DNA of 64,000 bases from Sepiola atlantica (lineage: Eukaryota; Mollusca; Cephalopoda; Sepiida; Sepiolidae): positions 992,001 through 1,056,000 of the forward strand of contig CAUVYP010000262.1 in the NCBI GenBank assembly GCA_963556195.1. The letters run 5' to 3'. The notes under the pieces were generated by a model. The model searched no databases. It was not told the origin of the DNA and saw only the letters and a list, made by a program, of their open reading frames with translations. The position numbers and the translations under genes were made by a program. Numbering within the stretch: the stretch's first letter is position 1; every line of letters begins with the position of its first letter. This document shows positions 25,654-38,298 of this stretch, in pieces.

Positions 25654-28600
25654 TTAGCGAGTTTTAAAGTTGATATCGCTTTTGTTTATAACTTCCACAT
25701 TTATTCGAATTGTGCAACGAAACATTGCAGACAGTCGCGGATAGGCCTCTTCTACTGAAGTACCAAGTTTCAGAAGTGCAGCTCTAGTACTGCCGGAGAT
25801 ATGTCGATACAAACTGAATACGCAAAACATCAACAAAATTTAGCGCGTTTTAAAGTTGATATCGCTTTTGTTTATAACTTCCACATTTATTCGAATTGTG
25901 CAACGAAACTTTGCAGACAGTCGCGGATAGGCCTTTTCTACTGAAGTACCAAGTTTCAGAAGTGCAGCGGTTGTACTGCCGGAGATATTTCGATACAAAC
26001 TTAATACGCAAATCATCAACACAATTTAGCGCGTTTTAAAGTTGATATCGCTTTTGTTTATAACTTCCACATTTATTCGAATTGTGCAACGAAACTTTGC
26101 AGACAACCGCGGAGACACATTTACTACTGAAGTACCAAGTTTCAGAAGTGCAGCTCTTGTACTGCCGGAGATATGTCGATACAAACTGAATACGCAAAAC
26201 ATCAACACAAGTTAGCGCGTTTTAAAGTTGATATCGCTTTTGTTTATAACTTCCACATTTATTCGAATTGTGCAACGAAACTTTTGTAGACAACCGCGGA
26301 GACACATTTACTACTGAAGTACCAAGTTACAGAAGTGCAGCGGTGTTACTGCCGGAGATTTGTCGATACAAACTTAATACGCAAAACATCAACACAATTT
26401 AGCGCGTTTTAAAGTTGATATCGCTTTTGTTTATAACTTCCACATTTATTCGAATTGTGCAACGAAACTTTTGTAGACAACCGCGGAGACACATTTACTA
26501 CTGAAGTACCAAGTTTCAGAAGTGCAGCTCTTGTACTGCCGGAGATATGTCGATACAAACTGAATACGCAAAACATCAACAAAATTTAGTACGTTTTAAA
26601 GTTGATATCGCTTTTGTTTATAACTTCCACATTTATTCGAATTGTGCAACGAAACTTTGCAGACAGTCGCGGATAGGCCTTTTCTACTGTAGTAACAAGT
26701 TTCAGAAGTGCAGCTCTAGTACTGCCGGAGATATGTCGATACAAACTGAATACGCAAAACATCAACAAAATTTAGCGCGTTTTAAAGTTGATATCGCTTT
26801 TGTTTATAACTTCCACATTTATTCGAATTGTGCAACGAAACTTTGCAGACAGTCGCGGATAGGCCTTTTCTACTGAAGTACCAAGTTTCAGAAGTGCAGC
26901 TCTAGTACTGCGGGAGATATGTCGATACAAACTTAATACACAAAACATCTACACAATTTAGCGCGTTTTAAAGTTGATATCGCTTTTGTTTATTACTTCC
27001 ACATTTATTCGAATTGTGCAACCCCACTTGGCGGACAACCGCGGAGACACATTTTCTACTGAAGTACCAAGTTTCAGAAGTGCAGCTCTTGTACTGCCGG
27101 AGATATGTCAATACAAACTGAATACGCAAAACATCAACAAAATTTAGCGCGTTTTAAAGTTGATATCGCTTTTGTTTATAACTTCCACATTTATTCGAAT
27201 TGTGCAACGAAACTTTGCAGACAGTCGCGGATAGGCCTTTTCTACTGAAGTACCAAGTTTCAGAAGTGCAGCTCTTGCACTGCCGGAGATATGTCGATAC
27301 AAACTCAATACGCAAAACTTCAACAAAATTTAGCGCGTTTTAAAGTTGATATCGCTTTTGTTTATAACTTCCACATTTATTCGAATTGTGCAAGGAAACT
27401 TTGCAGAAAGTCGCGGATAGGCCTTTTCTACTGAAGTACCAAGTTTCAGAAGTGCAGCTCTTGTACCGCCGGAGATATGTCGATACAAACTGAATACGCA
27501 AAACATCAACAATAGGTAGCGCGTTTTAAAGTTGATATCGCTTTTGTTTATAACTTCCACATTTATTCGAATTGTGCAACGAAACTTTGCAGACAACAGC
27601 GGAGACACATTTGCTACTGAAGTACCAAGGTTCAGAAGTGCAGCTCTTGTACTGCCGGAGATATGTCGATACAAACTGAATACGCAAAACATCAACAAAA
27701 TTGAGTACGTTTTAAAGTTGATATCGCTTTTGTTTATAACTTCCACATTAATTCGAATTGTGCAACGAAACTTTGCAGACAGTCGCGGATAGGCCTTTTC
27801 TACTGAAGTACCAAGTTTCAGAAGTGCAGCTCTTTTACCGCCGGAGATATGTCGATACAAACTGAATACGCAAAACATCAACAATAGGTAGCGCGTTTTA
27901 AAGTTGATATCGCTTTTGTTTATAACTTCCACATTTATTCGAATTGTGCAACGAAACTTTGCAGACAACAGCGGAGACACATTTGCTACTGAAGTACCAA
28001 GGTTCAGAAGTGCAGCTCTTGCACTGCGTGAGATATGTCGATACAAACTGAATACGCAAAACATCAACAAAATTTAGCGCGTTTTAAAGTTGATATCGCT
28101 TTTGTTTATAACTTCCACATTTATTCGAATTTTCCAAGAAAACTCTGCAGACAGTCGCGGTTGGCCTTTTCTACTGAAGTACCAAGTTTCAGAAGTGCAG
28201 CTCTTGTACTGCCGGAGATATGTCGATACAAATTTAATACGCAAAACATCAACAAAATTTAGCGAGGTTTGAAGTTGATATCGCTTTTGTTTATAACTTC
28301 CACATTTATTCGTATTGTGCAACGAAACATTGCAGACAGTCGCGGATAGGCCTCTTCTACTGAAGTACCAAGTTTCAGAAGTGCAGCTCTAGTACTGCCG
28401 GAGATATGTCGATACAAACTGAATACGCAAAACATCAACAAAATTTAGCGCGTTTTAAAGTTGATATCGCTTTTGTTTATAACTTCCACATTTATTCGAA
28501 TTGTGCGAGGAAACTTTGCAGACAGTGGCGCTGACACATATTCTACTGAAGTACCAAGTTTAAGAAGTGCAGCTTTTGTACTGCCGGAGATATGTCGATA

Positions 28601-29374
28601 CAAACTTAATACGCAAAACATCAACAAAATTTAGCGCGTTTTAAAGTTGTTATCGCTTTTGTTTATAACTTCCACATTTATTCGAACTGTGCAACGAAAC
28701 TTTGCAGACAGTCGCGGAGACACATTTTCTACTGAAGTACCAAGTTTCAGAAGTGCAGCCGTTGTACTGCCGGGGATATGTCGATACAAACTGAATACGC
28801 AAAACATCAACAAAATTTAGCGCGTTTTAAAGTTGATATCGCTTTTGTTTATAACTTCCACATTTATTCGAATTGTGCAACGAAACTTTGCAGACAGTCG
28901 CGGATAAGCCTTTTCTACTGAAGTACCAAGTTTCAGAAGTGCAGCTCTAGTACTGCCGGAGATATGTCGATACAAACTTAATACGCAAAACATCAAGCCA
29001 ATTTAGCGCGTTCTAAAGTTGATATCGCTTTTGTTTATAACTTCCACATTTATTCGAATTGTGCAACGAAACTCTGACCCCACCCGCGGAGACACAATTT
29101 CTACTGAAGTACCAAGTTTCAGAAGTGCAGCTCTTGTACTTCCGGAGATATGTCGATACAAACTTAATACGCAAAACATCAACAAAATTTAGCGCGTTTT
29201 AAAGTTGATATCGCTTTTGTTTATAACTTCCACATTTATTCGAATTGTGCGAGGAAACTTTGAAGACAGTCGCGGAGACACACTTTCTACTGAAGTACCA
29301 AGTTTCAGACGTGCAGCTCTTGTACTGCCGGAGATATGTCGATACAAACTGAATACGCAAAACATCAACAAAAT
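25654..29374. repeat. HOR block B3 (20 monomers)
   Basis: This is the third copy. It has the TAGCGAG monomer that B2 lost (25654), the 187-bp pair (26212, 26399), the C-rich patch (26958), one additional monomer at 27702-28073, the CTCTGCAG monomer (28074), and it continues through the equivalents of 20919-21662 at an offset of 7712 bp. In 26958 the right half has changed relative to 19432 and 24167, consistent with a short conversion tract. Confidence 0.93.
27702..28073. repeat. Two hybrid monomers adding one unit
   Basis: Monomer 27702 begins like 24911 (TGAGTACG, AATTCG, GATAGGCC) and ends like 24539 (TACCGCCGG, AATAGGTAGCG). Monomer 27888 begins like 24725 (CAACAGCGG, accaaggttc) and ends like 24911 (GCACTGCGTGAG). 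The normal three-monomer order is thus stepped back and then skipped forward, for a net gain of one monomer. Confidence 0.87.
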
Positions 29375-30491
29375 TTAGCGCGTTTTAAAGTTGATATCGC
29401 TTGTGTTTATAACTTCAACATTTATTCGAATTGTGCAACGAAACTTTGCAGACAACCGCGGAGACACACTTTCCACTGACGTACCAAGTTTCAGAAGTGC
29501 AGCTCTTGCACCGCCGGAGATATGTTGATACAAACTGAATACGCAAAACATCAACAAAATTAAGCGCGTTTTAAAGTTGATATCGCTTTTGTTTATCACT
29601 TCCACATTTATTTTAATTGTGCCAGGAAACTTTGCAGACAGTCGCGGATTGGCCTTTTCTACTGAAGTACCAAGTTTCAGAAGTGCAGCTTTTGTACTGC
29701 CGGAGATATGTCGATACAAACTTAATACGCAAAACATCAACAAAATTTAGCGCGTTTTAAAGTTGATATCGCTTTTATTTATAACTTCCACATTTATTCG
29801 ACTTGTGCAACGAAACTTTGCAGACAGTCGCGGATATGCCTTTTCCACTGAAGTACCAAGTTTCAGAAGTGCAGCTTTTGTACTGCCGGAGATATGTCGA
29901 TACAAACTAAATACGAAACACATCCACAAAATTTAGCGCGTTTTAAAGTTGATATCACTTTTGTTTATAACTTCCACATTTATTCGAATTGTGCAACGAA
30001 ACTCTGCAGAGAGTCGCGGACCCACACTTTTCTACTGAAGTACTAAGTTTCAGAAGTGCAGCTCTTGCACTGCCGGAGATATGTCGATACAAACTGAATA
30101 CGCAAAACTTCAACAAAATTTAGCGCGTTTTAAAGTTGATATCGCTTTTGTTTATAACTTCCACATTTATTCGAATTGTGCAAGGAAACTTTGCAGAAAG
30201 TCGCGGATAGGCCTTTTCTACTGAAGTACCAAGTTTCAGAAGTGCAGCTCTTGTACCGCCGGAGATATGTCGATACAAACTGAATACGCAAAACATCAAC
30301 ACAATTTAGCGCGTTTTAAAGTTGATATCGCTTTTGTTTATAACTTCCACATTTATTCGAATTGTGCAACGAAACTTTGCAGACAACCGCGGAGACACAT
30401 TTGCTACTTAAGTACCAAGTTTCAGAAGTGCAGCTTTTGTACTGCCGGAGATATGTCGATACAAACTGAATACGCAAAACATCAACAAAAT
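29375..30491. repeat. Six monomers, transition
   Basis: Monomers 29375 and 29561 have relatives at 31236/31422 and 32724/32910 (gccacg or gccagg in a TTTTAATTG context, GGATTTGCC or GGATTGGCC). The one at 29561 starts TAAGCG. The one at 29933 is 187 bp and carries GCGGACCCACAC. The one at 30120 resembles 19804. Confidence 0.87.
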
Positions 30492-31793
30492 TTAGCGCGT
30501 TTTAAAGTTGATATCGCTTTTGTTTATAACTTCCACATTTAGTCGAATTGTGCAACGAAACTTTGCAGACAGTCGCGGAGACACATTTTCTACTGAAGTA
30601 CCAAGTTTCAGAAGTGCAGCTCTTGTACTGCCGGAGATATGTCGATACAAACTGAATACGCAAAACATCAAAAAAATTTAGCGCGTTTTAAAGTTGATAT
30701 CGCTTTTGTTTATAACTTCCACATTTAGTCGAATTGTGCAACGAAACTTTGCAGACAGTCGCGGATAGGCCTTTTCAACTGAAGTACCAAGTTTCAGAAG
30801 TGCAGCGGTTGTACTGCCGGAGATATGTCGATACAAACTTAATACGCAAAAGATCAACACAATTTAGCGCGTTTTAAAGTTGATATCGCTTTTGTTTATA
30901 ACTTCCACATTTATTCGAATTGTGCAACGAAACTTTGCAGACAACCGCGGGGACACAATTACTACTGAAGTACCAAGTTTCAGAAGTGCAGCTCCTGTAC
31001 TGCCGGAGATATGTCGATACAAACTAAATACGCAAAACATCAACAAAATTTAGCGCGTTTTAAAGTTGATATCGCTTTTGTTTATAACTTCCACATTTAT
31101 TCGAATTGTGCGAGGAAACTTTGCAGACAGTCGCGGAGACACACTTTGTACTGAAGTACCAAGTTTCCGACGTGCAGCTCTTGTACTGCCGGAGATATGT
31201 CGATACAAACTGAATACGCAAAACATCAACAAAATTTAGCGCGTTTTAAAGTTGATATCGCTTGTGTTTATAACTTCCAGATTTATTCGAATTGTGCAAC
31301 GAAACGTTGCAGACAACCGCGGAGACACACTTTCCACTGACGTACCAAGTTTCAGAAGTGCAGCTCTTGCACTGCCGGAGATATGTCGATACAAACTGAA
31401 TACGCAAAACGTCAACAAAATTTAGTACGTTTTAAAGTTGATATCGCTTTTGTTTATCACTTCCACATTTATTTTAATTGTGCCACGCAACTTTGCAGAC
31501 AGTCGCGGATTTGCCTTTACTACTGAAGTACCAAGTTTCAGAAGTGCAGCTTTTGTACTGCCGGAGATATGTCGATACAAACTTAATACGCAAAACATCA
31601 ACAAAATTTAGCGCGTTTTAAAGTTGATATCGCTTTTATTTATAACTTCCACATTTATTCGAATTGTGCAACGAAACTTTGCGGATAGTCGCGGATATGC
31701 ATTTTCTACTGAAGTACCAAGTTTCAGAAGTGCAGCTCTTGTACTGCCGGAGATATGTCGATACAAACTGAATACGCAAAACATCAACAAAAT
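30492..31793. repeat. Seven-monomer block, copy 1 (1302 bp)
   Basis: This matches 31980-33281 at an offset of exactly 1488 bp. Markers in order: TAGTCG with GACACATT, TAGTCG with GATAGGCC, GGGGACACAATTAC, GTGCGAGG with tttccgacg, TCCAGATTTATT, CCACGCAACTTTG with GGATTTGCC, TTTTATTTATAAC with GGATATGC. Confidence 0.92.
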
Positions 31794-31979
31794 TTAGCGC
31801 GTTTTAAAGTTGATATCGCTTTTGTTTATAACTTCCACATTAATTCGAATTGTGCAACGAAACTTTGCAGACAGTCGCGGATAGGCCTTTTCTACTGAAG
31901 TACCAAGTTTCAGAAGTGCAGCTCCAGCACTGCCGGAGATATGTCGATACAAACTGAATACGCAAACCATCAACAAAAT
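31794..31979. repeat. Single spacer monomer
   Basis: This is the eighth monomer of the 1488-bp period. It has AATTCG and ctccagcactg and does not match its positional partner at 33282, so only seven of the eight positions are shared. Confidence 0.87.
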
Positions 31980-33281
31980 TTAGCGCGTTTTAAAGTTGAT
32001 ATCGCTTTTGTTTATAACTTCCACATTTAGTCGAATTGTGCAACGAAACTTTGCAGACAGTCGCGGAGACACATTTTCTACTGAAGTACCAAGTTTCAGA
32101 AGTGCAGCTCTTGTACTGCCGGAGATATGTCGATACAAACTGAATACGCAAAACATCAACAAAATTCAGCGCGTTTTAAAGTTGATATCGCTTTTGTTTA
32201 TAACTTCCACATTTAGTCGAATTGTGCAACGAAACTTTGCAGACAGTCGCGGATAGGCCTTTTCTACTGAAGTACCAAGTTTCAGAAGTGCAGCGGTTGT
32301 ACTGCCGGAGATATGTCGATACAAACTTAATACGCAAAACATCAACACAATTTAGCGCGTTTTAAAGTTGATATCGCTTTTGTTTATAACTTCCACATTT
32401 ATTCGAATTGTGCAACGAAACTTTGCAGACAACCTCGGGGACACAATTACTACTGAAGTACCAAGTTTCAGAAGTGCAGCGGTTGTACTGCCGGAGATAT
32501 GTCGATACAAACTGAATACGCAAAACATCAACACAATTTAGCGCGTTTTAAAGTTGATATCGCTTTTGTTTATAACTTCCACATTTATTCGAATTGTGCG
32601 AGGAAACTTTGCAGACAGTCGCGGAGACACACTTTCTACTGAAGTACCAAGTTTCCGACGTGCAGCTCTTGTACTGCCGGAGATATGTCGATACAAACTG
32701 AATACGCAAAACATCAACAAAATTTAGCGCGTTTTAAAGTTGATATCGCTTGTGTTTATAACTTCCAGATTTATTAAAATTGTGCAACGAAACTTTGCAG
32801 ACAACCGCGGAGACACACTTTCCACTGACGTACCAAGTTTCAGAAGTGCAATCGTCGTACTGCCGGAGATATGTCGATACAAACTGAATACGCAAAACAT
32901 CAACAAAATTTAGCGCGTTTTAAAGTTGATATCGCTTTTGTTTATCACTTCCACATTTATTTTAATTGTGCCACGCAACTTTGCAGACAGTCGCGGATTT
33001 GCCTTTACTACTGAAGTACCAAGTTTCAGAAGTGCAGCGGTTGTACTGCCGGAGATATGTCGATACAAACTTAATACGCAAAACATCAACAAAATTCAGC
33101 GCGTTTTAAAGTTGATATCGCTTTTATTTATAACTTCCACATTTATTCGAATTGTGCAACGAAACTTTGCCGATAATCGCGGATATGCCTTTTCTACTGA
33201 AGTACCAAGTTTCAGAAGTGCAGCTCTTGTACTGCCGGAGATATGTCGATACAAACTGAATACGCAAAACATCAACAAAAT
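31980..33281. repeat. Seven-monomer block, copy 2 (1302 bp)
   Basis: This is the second copy of 30492-31793. The monomer anchors at 32166 and 33096 read TTCAGCG rather than TTTAGCG. That removes the plus-strand stop and lengthens the open frame there. Confidence 0.92.
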
Positions 33282-35879
33282 TTAGCGCGTTTTAAAGTTG
33301 ATATCGCTTTTGTTTATAACTTCCACATTTATTCGAATTGTGCAACGAAACTTTGCAGACAACCGCGGAGACACATTTGCTACTGAAGTACCAAGTTTCA
33401 GAAGTGCAGCTCTTGTACTGCCGGAGATATGTCGATACAAACTGAATACGCAAAACATCAACAAAATTTAGCGCGTTTTAAAGTTGATATCGCTTTTGTT
33501 TATCACTTCCACATTTAGTCGAATTTTCCAAGGAAACTCTGCAGACAGTCGCGGTAGGCCTTTTCTACTGAAGTACCAAGTTTCAGAAGTGCAGCTCTTG
33601 TACTGCCGGAGATATGTCGATACAAAGTTAATACGCAAAACATCAACAAAATTTAGCGAGTTTTAAAGTTGATATCGCTTTTGTTTATAACTTCCACATT
33701 TATTCGAATTGTGCAACGAAACATTGCAGCCAGTCGCGGATAGGCCTTTTCTACTGAAGTACAAAGTTTCAGAAGTGCAGCTCTAGTACTGCCGGAGATA
33801 TGTCGATACAAACTGAATACTCAAAACATCAACAAAATTTAGCGCGTTTTAAAGTTGATATCGCTTTTGTTTATAACTTCCACATTTATTCGAATTGTGA
33901 AACGAAACTTTGCAGACAGTCGCGGATAGGCCTTTTCTACTGAAGTACCAAGTTTCAGAAGTGCAGCGGTTGTACTGCCGGAGATATGTCGATACAAACT
34001 TAATACGCAAAACATCAACACAATTTAGCGCGTTTTAAAGTTGATATCGCTTTTGTTTATAACTTCCACATTTATTCGAATTGTGCAACGAAACTTTGCG
34101 AACAACCGCGGACACATTTACTACTGAAGTACCAAGTTTCAGAAGTGCAGCTCTTTGACTGCCGGAGATATGTCGATACAAACTGAATACGCAAAACATC
34201 AACAAAATTTAGCGCGTTTTAAAGTTGATATCGCTTTTGTTTATAACTTCCACATTTATTCGAATTGTGCGAGGAAACTTTGCAGACAGTCGCGGTGACA
34301 CATTGTCTACTGAAGTACCAAGTTTAAGAAGTGCAGCTTTTGTACTGCCGGAGATATGTCGATACTAACTGAATACGCAAAACATCAACAAAATTTAGCG
34401 CGTTTAAAAGTTGATATCGCTTTTGTTTATAACTTCCACATTTATTCGAATTGTGCAACGAAACTTTGCAGACAGTCGCGGAGACACATTTTCTACTGAA
34501 GTACCAAGTTTCAGAAGTGCAGCTCTTGTACTGCCGGAGATATGTCGATACAAACTGTATACGCAAAACATCAACAAAATTTAGCGCGTTTTAAAGTTGA
34601 TATCGCTGTTGTTTATAACTTCCACATTTAGTCGAATTGTGCAACGAAACTTTGCAGACAGTCGCGGATAGGCATTTTCTACTGAGGTACCAAGTTTCAG
34701 AAGTGCAGCTCTAGTACTGCCGGAGATATGTCGATACAAACTGAATACGCAAAACATCAACAAAATTTAGCGCGTTTTAAAGTTGATATCGCTTTTGTTT
34801 ATAACTTCCACATTTATTCGAATTGTGCAACGAAACTTTGCAGACAGTCGCGAATTGGCCTTTTCTACTGAAGTAGGAAGTTTTAGAAGTGCAGCGGTTG
34901 TACTGCCGGAGATATGTCGACAAACTTAATACGCAAAATATCAACACAATTTAGCGCGTTTTAAAGTTGATATCGCTTTTGTTTATAACTTCCACATTTA
35001 TTCGAATTGTGCAACGAAACTTTGCAACCAACCGTGGAGACACAATTACTACTGAAGTACCAAGTTTCAGAAGTGCAGCTCTTGTTATGCCGGAGATATG
35101 TCGATACAAACTGAATACGCAAAACATCAACAAAATTTAGCGCGTTTTAAAGTTGATATCGCTTGTGTTTATAACTTCCACATTTATTCGAATTGTGCGA
35201 GGAAACTTTGCAGACAGTCGCGGAGACACATTTTCTACTGAAGTACCAAGTTTCAGACGTGCAGCTCTTGTACTGCCGGAGATATGTCGATACAAACTGA
35301 ATACGCAAAACATCAACAAAATTTAGCGCGTTTTAAAGTTGATATCGCTTTTGTTTATAACTTCCACATTTATTCGAATTTTCCAATGAAACTCTGCAGA
35401 CAGTCGCGGTAGGCCTTTTCTACTGAAGTACCCAGTTACAGAAGTGCAGCTCTTGTACTGCCGGAGATATGTCGATACAAAGTTAATACGCAAAACATCA
35501 ACAAAATTTAGCGCGTTTTAAAGTTGATATCGCTTTTGTTTATAACTTCAACATTTATTCGAATTGTGCAACGAAACATTGCAGACAGTCGCGGATAGGC
35601 CTTTTCTACTGAAGTACCAAGTTTCAGAAGTGCAGCTCTAGTACTGCCGGAGATATGTCGATACAAACTGAATACGCAAAACATCAACACAATTTAGCGC
35701 GTTTAAAAGTTGATATCGCTTTTGTTTATAACTTCCACATTTATTCGAATTGTGCAACGAAACTTTGCGGACAACCGCGGAGACACATTTACTACTGAAG
35801 TACCAAGTTTCAGAAGTGCAGCGGTTGTACTGCCGGAGATATGTCGATACAAACTGAATACGCAAAACATCAACAAAAT
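33282..35879. repeat. 14 monomers with several small deletions
   Basis: This stretch has the most length variants: 33468 and 35323 are 185 bp (TTTTCCAA, CTCTGCAG, GCGGTAGG); 34025 is 184 bp (GCGGACACATT for GCGGAGACACATT); 34767 is 184 bp (GTCGACAAAC for GTCGATACAAAC). Monomers 33468-34394 partly correspond to 35323-36066 (CTCTGCAG, CATTGCAG, ACAACCGCGGA, GTGCGAGG with GGTGACAC), and the pattern recurs at 38671-39413. Confidence 0.9.
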
Positions 35880-36996
35880 TTAGGTCGTTTTAAAGTTTAT
35901 ATCGCTTTTGTTTATAACTTCCACATTTATTCGAATTGTGCGAGGAAACTTTGCAGACAGTCGCGGTGACACATTTTACTACTGAAGTACAAAGTTTCAG
36001 AAGTGCAGCTTTTGTACTGCCGGAGATATGTCGATACAAACTGAATACGCAAAACATAAACAAAATTTAGCGCGTTTTAAAGTTGATATCGCTTTTGTTT
36101 ATAACTTCCACATTTATTCGAATTGTGCAACGAAACTTTGCAGACAGTCGCGGAGACACATTTTCTACTGAAGTACCAAGTTTCAGAAGTGCAGCGGTTG
36201 TACTGCCGGAGATATGTCGATACAAACTGAATACGCAAAACATCAACAAAATTTAGCGCGTTTTAAAGTTGATATCGCTTGTGTTTATAACTTCCACATT
36301 TATTCGAATTGTGCAACGAAACGTTGCAGACAGTTGCGGATATGCCTTTTACACTGAAGTACCAAGTTTCAGTAGTGCATCTCTTGTACTGCCGGAGATA
36401 TGTCTATACAAACTGAATACGCAAAACATCAACAAAATTTAGCGCGTTTTAAAGTTGATATCGCTTTTGTTTATAACTTCCACATTTATTCGAATTGTGC
36501 CACGAAACTTTGGAGACAGTAGCGGAGACACATGTTCTACTGAAGTACCAAGTTTCAGAAGTGCAGCTCTTGTACTGCCGGAGATATGTCGATACAAACT
36601 TAATACGCAAAACATCAACAAAATTTAGCGCGTTTTAAAGTTGATATCGCTTTTATTTATAACATCCACATTTATTCGAATTGTGCAACGAAACTTTGCA
36701 GACAGTCGCGGATATGCCTTTTCTACTGAAGTACCAAGTTTCAGAAGTGCAGCTTTTGTACTGCTGGAGATATATCGATACAAACTGAATACGAAAAACA
36801 TCAACAAAATTTAGCGCGTTTTAAAGTTGATATCACTTTTGTTTATAACTTCCACATTTATTCGAATTGTGCAACGAAACTTTGCAGAGAGTCGCGGCGA
36901 CACATTTTCCACTGAAGTACCAAGTTTCAGAAGTGCAGCTCTTGTACTGCCGGAGATATATCGATACGAACTGACTACGCAAAACATTAACAAAAT
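35880..36996. repeat. Six-monomer block, copy 1 (1117 bp)
   Basis: This matches 37183-38298 at an offset of 1302-1303 bp. Markers: GTGCGAGG with GGTGACAC; GACACATT with gcggttg; CAGTTGCGGATATGCC with gtctatac; gccacgaaac with CACATGTTC; ATAACATCC; AGAGAGTCGCGGCGAC with GAACTGACTACGC. The first monomer has one extra base (CATTTTACTACTG). Confidence 0.92.
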
Positions 36997-37182
36997 TTAG
37001 CGCGTTTTAAAGTTGATATCGCTTGTGTTTATAACTTCCACATTTATTCGAATTGTGCAACGAAACTTTGCAGACAGTCGCGGATAGGCCTTTTCTACTG
37101 AAGTACCAAGTTTCAGAAGTGCAGCTCTTGCACTGCCGGAGATATGTCGATACAAACTGAATACGCAAAACTTCAACAAAAT
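36997..37182. repeat. Single spacer monomer
   Basis: This is the seventh monomer of the 1302-bp period, of the GATAGGCC, ctcttgcactg, aaacttc form. Its positional partner at 38299 is a different type. Confidence 0.88.
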
Positions 37183-38298
37183 TTAGCGCGTTTTAAAGTT
37201 GATATCGCTTTTGTTTATAACTTCCACATTTATTCGAATTGTGCGAGGAAACTTTGCAGACAGTCGCGGTGACACATTTTCTACTGAAGTACAAAGTTTC
37301 AGAAGTGCAGCTTTTGTACTGCGCGAGATATGTCGATACAAACTGAATACGCAAAACATCAACAAAATTTAGCGCGTTTTAAAGTTGATATCGCTTTCGT
37401 TTATAACTTCCACATTTATTCGAATTGTGCAACGAAACTTTGCAGACAGTCGCGGAGACACATTTTCTACTGAAGTACCAAGTTTCAGAAGTGCAGCGGT
37501 TGTACTGCCGGAGATATGTCGATACAAACTGAATACGCAAAACATCAACAAAATTTAGCGCGTTTTAAAGTTGATATCGCTTGTGTTTATAACTTCCACA
37601 TTTATTCGAATTGTGCAACGAAACTTTGCAGACAGTTGCGGATATGCCTTTTACACTGAAGTACCAAGTTTCAGTAGTGCATCTCTTGTACTGCCGGAGA
37701 TATGTCTATACAAACTGAATACGCAAAACATCAACAAAATTTAGCGCGTTTTAAAGTTGATATCGCTTTTGTTTATAACTTCCACATTTAGTCGAATTGT
37801 GCCACGAAACTTTGGAGACAGTCGCGGAGACACATGTTCTACTGAAGTACCAAGTTTCAGAAGTGCAGCTCTTGTACTGCCGGAGATATGTCGATACAAA
37901 CTTAATACGCAAAACATCAACAAAATTTAGCGCGTTTTAAAGTTGATATCGCTTTTAATTATAACATCCACATTTATTCGAATTGTGCAACGAAACTTTG
38001 CAGACAGTCGCGGATATGCCTTTTCTACTGAAGTACCAAGTTTCAGAAGTGCAGCTTTTGTACTGCTGGAGATATGTCGATACAAACTGAATACGAAAAA
38101 CATCAACAAAATTTAGCGCGTTTTAAAGTTGATATCACTTTTGTTTATAACTTCCACATTTATTCGAATTGTGCAACGAAACTTTGCAGAGAGTCGCGGC
38201 GACACATTTTCCACTGAAGTACCAAGTTTCAGAAGTGCAGCTCTTGTACTGCCGGAGATATATCGATACGAACTGACTACGCAAAACATCAACAAAAT
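37183..38298. repeat. Six-monomer block, copy 2 (1116 bp)
   Basis: This is the second copy of 35880-36996. The gtctatac monomer (37555) and the CACATGTTC monomer (37741) look like ancestors or relatives of the first two members of the 930-bp unit that starts at 40158. Confidence 0.92.

Noticed and set aside
27330..28070. 246-codon minus-strand frame as a repeat protein gene
   Set aside because: It consists of four monomers whose stop codons at the boundaries are mutated. It coincides with hybrid monomers and has no start context or flanking signals distinct from neighbouring copies.
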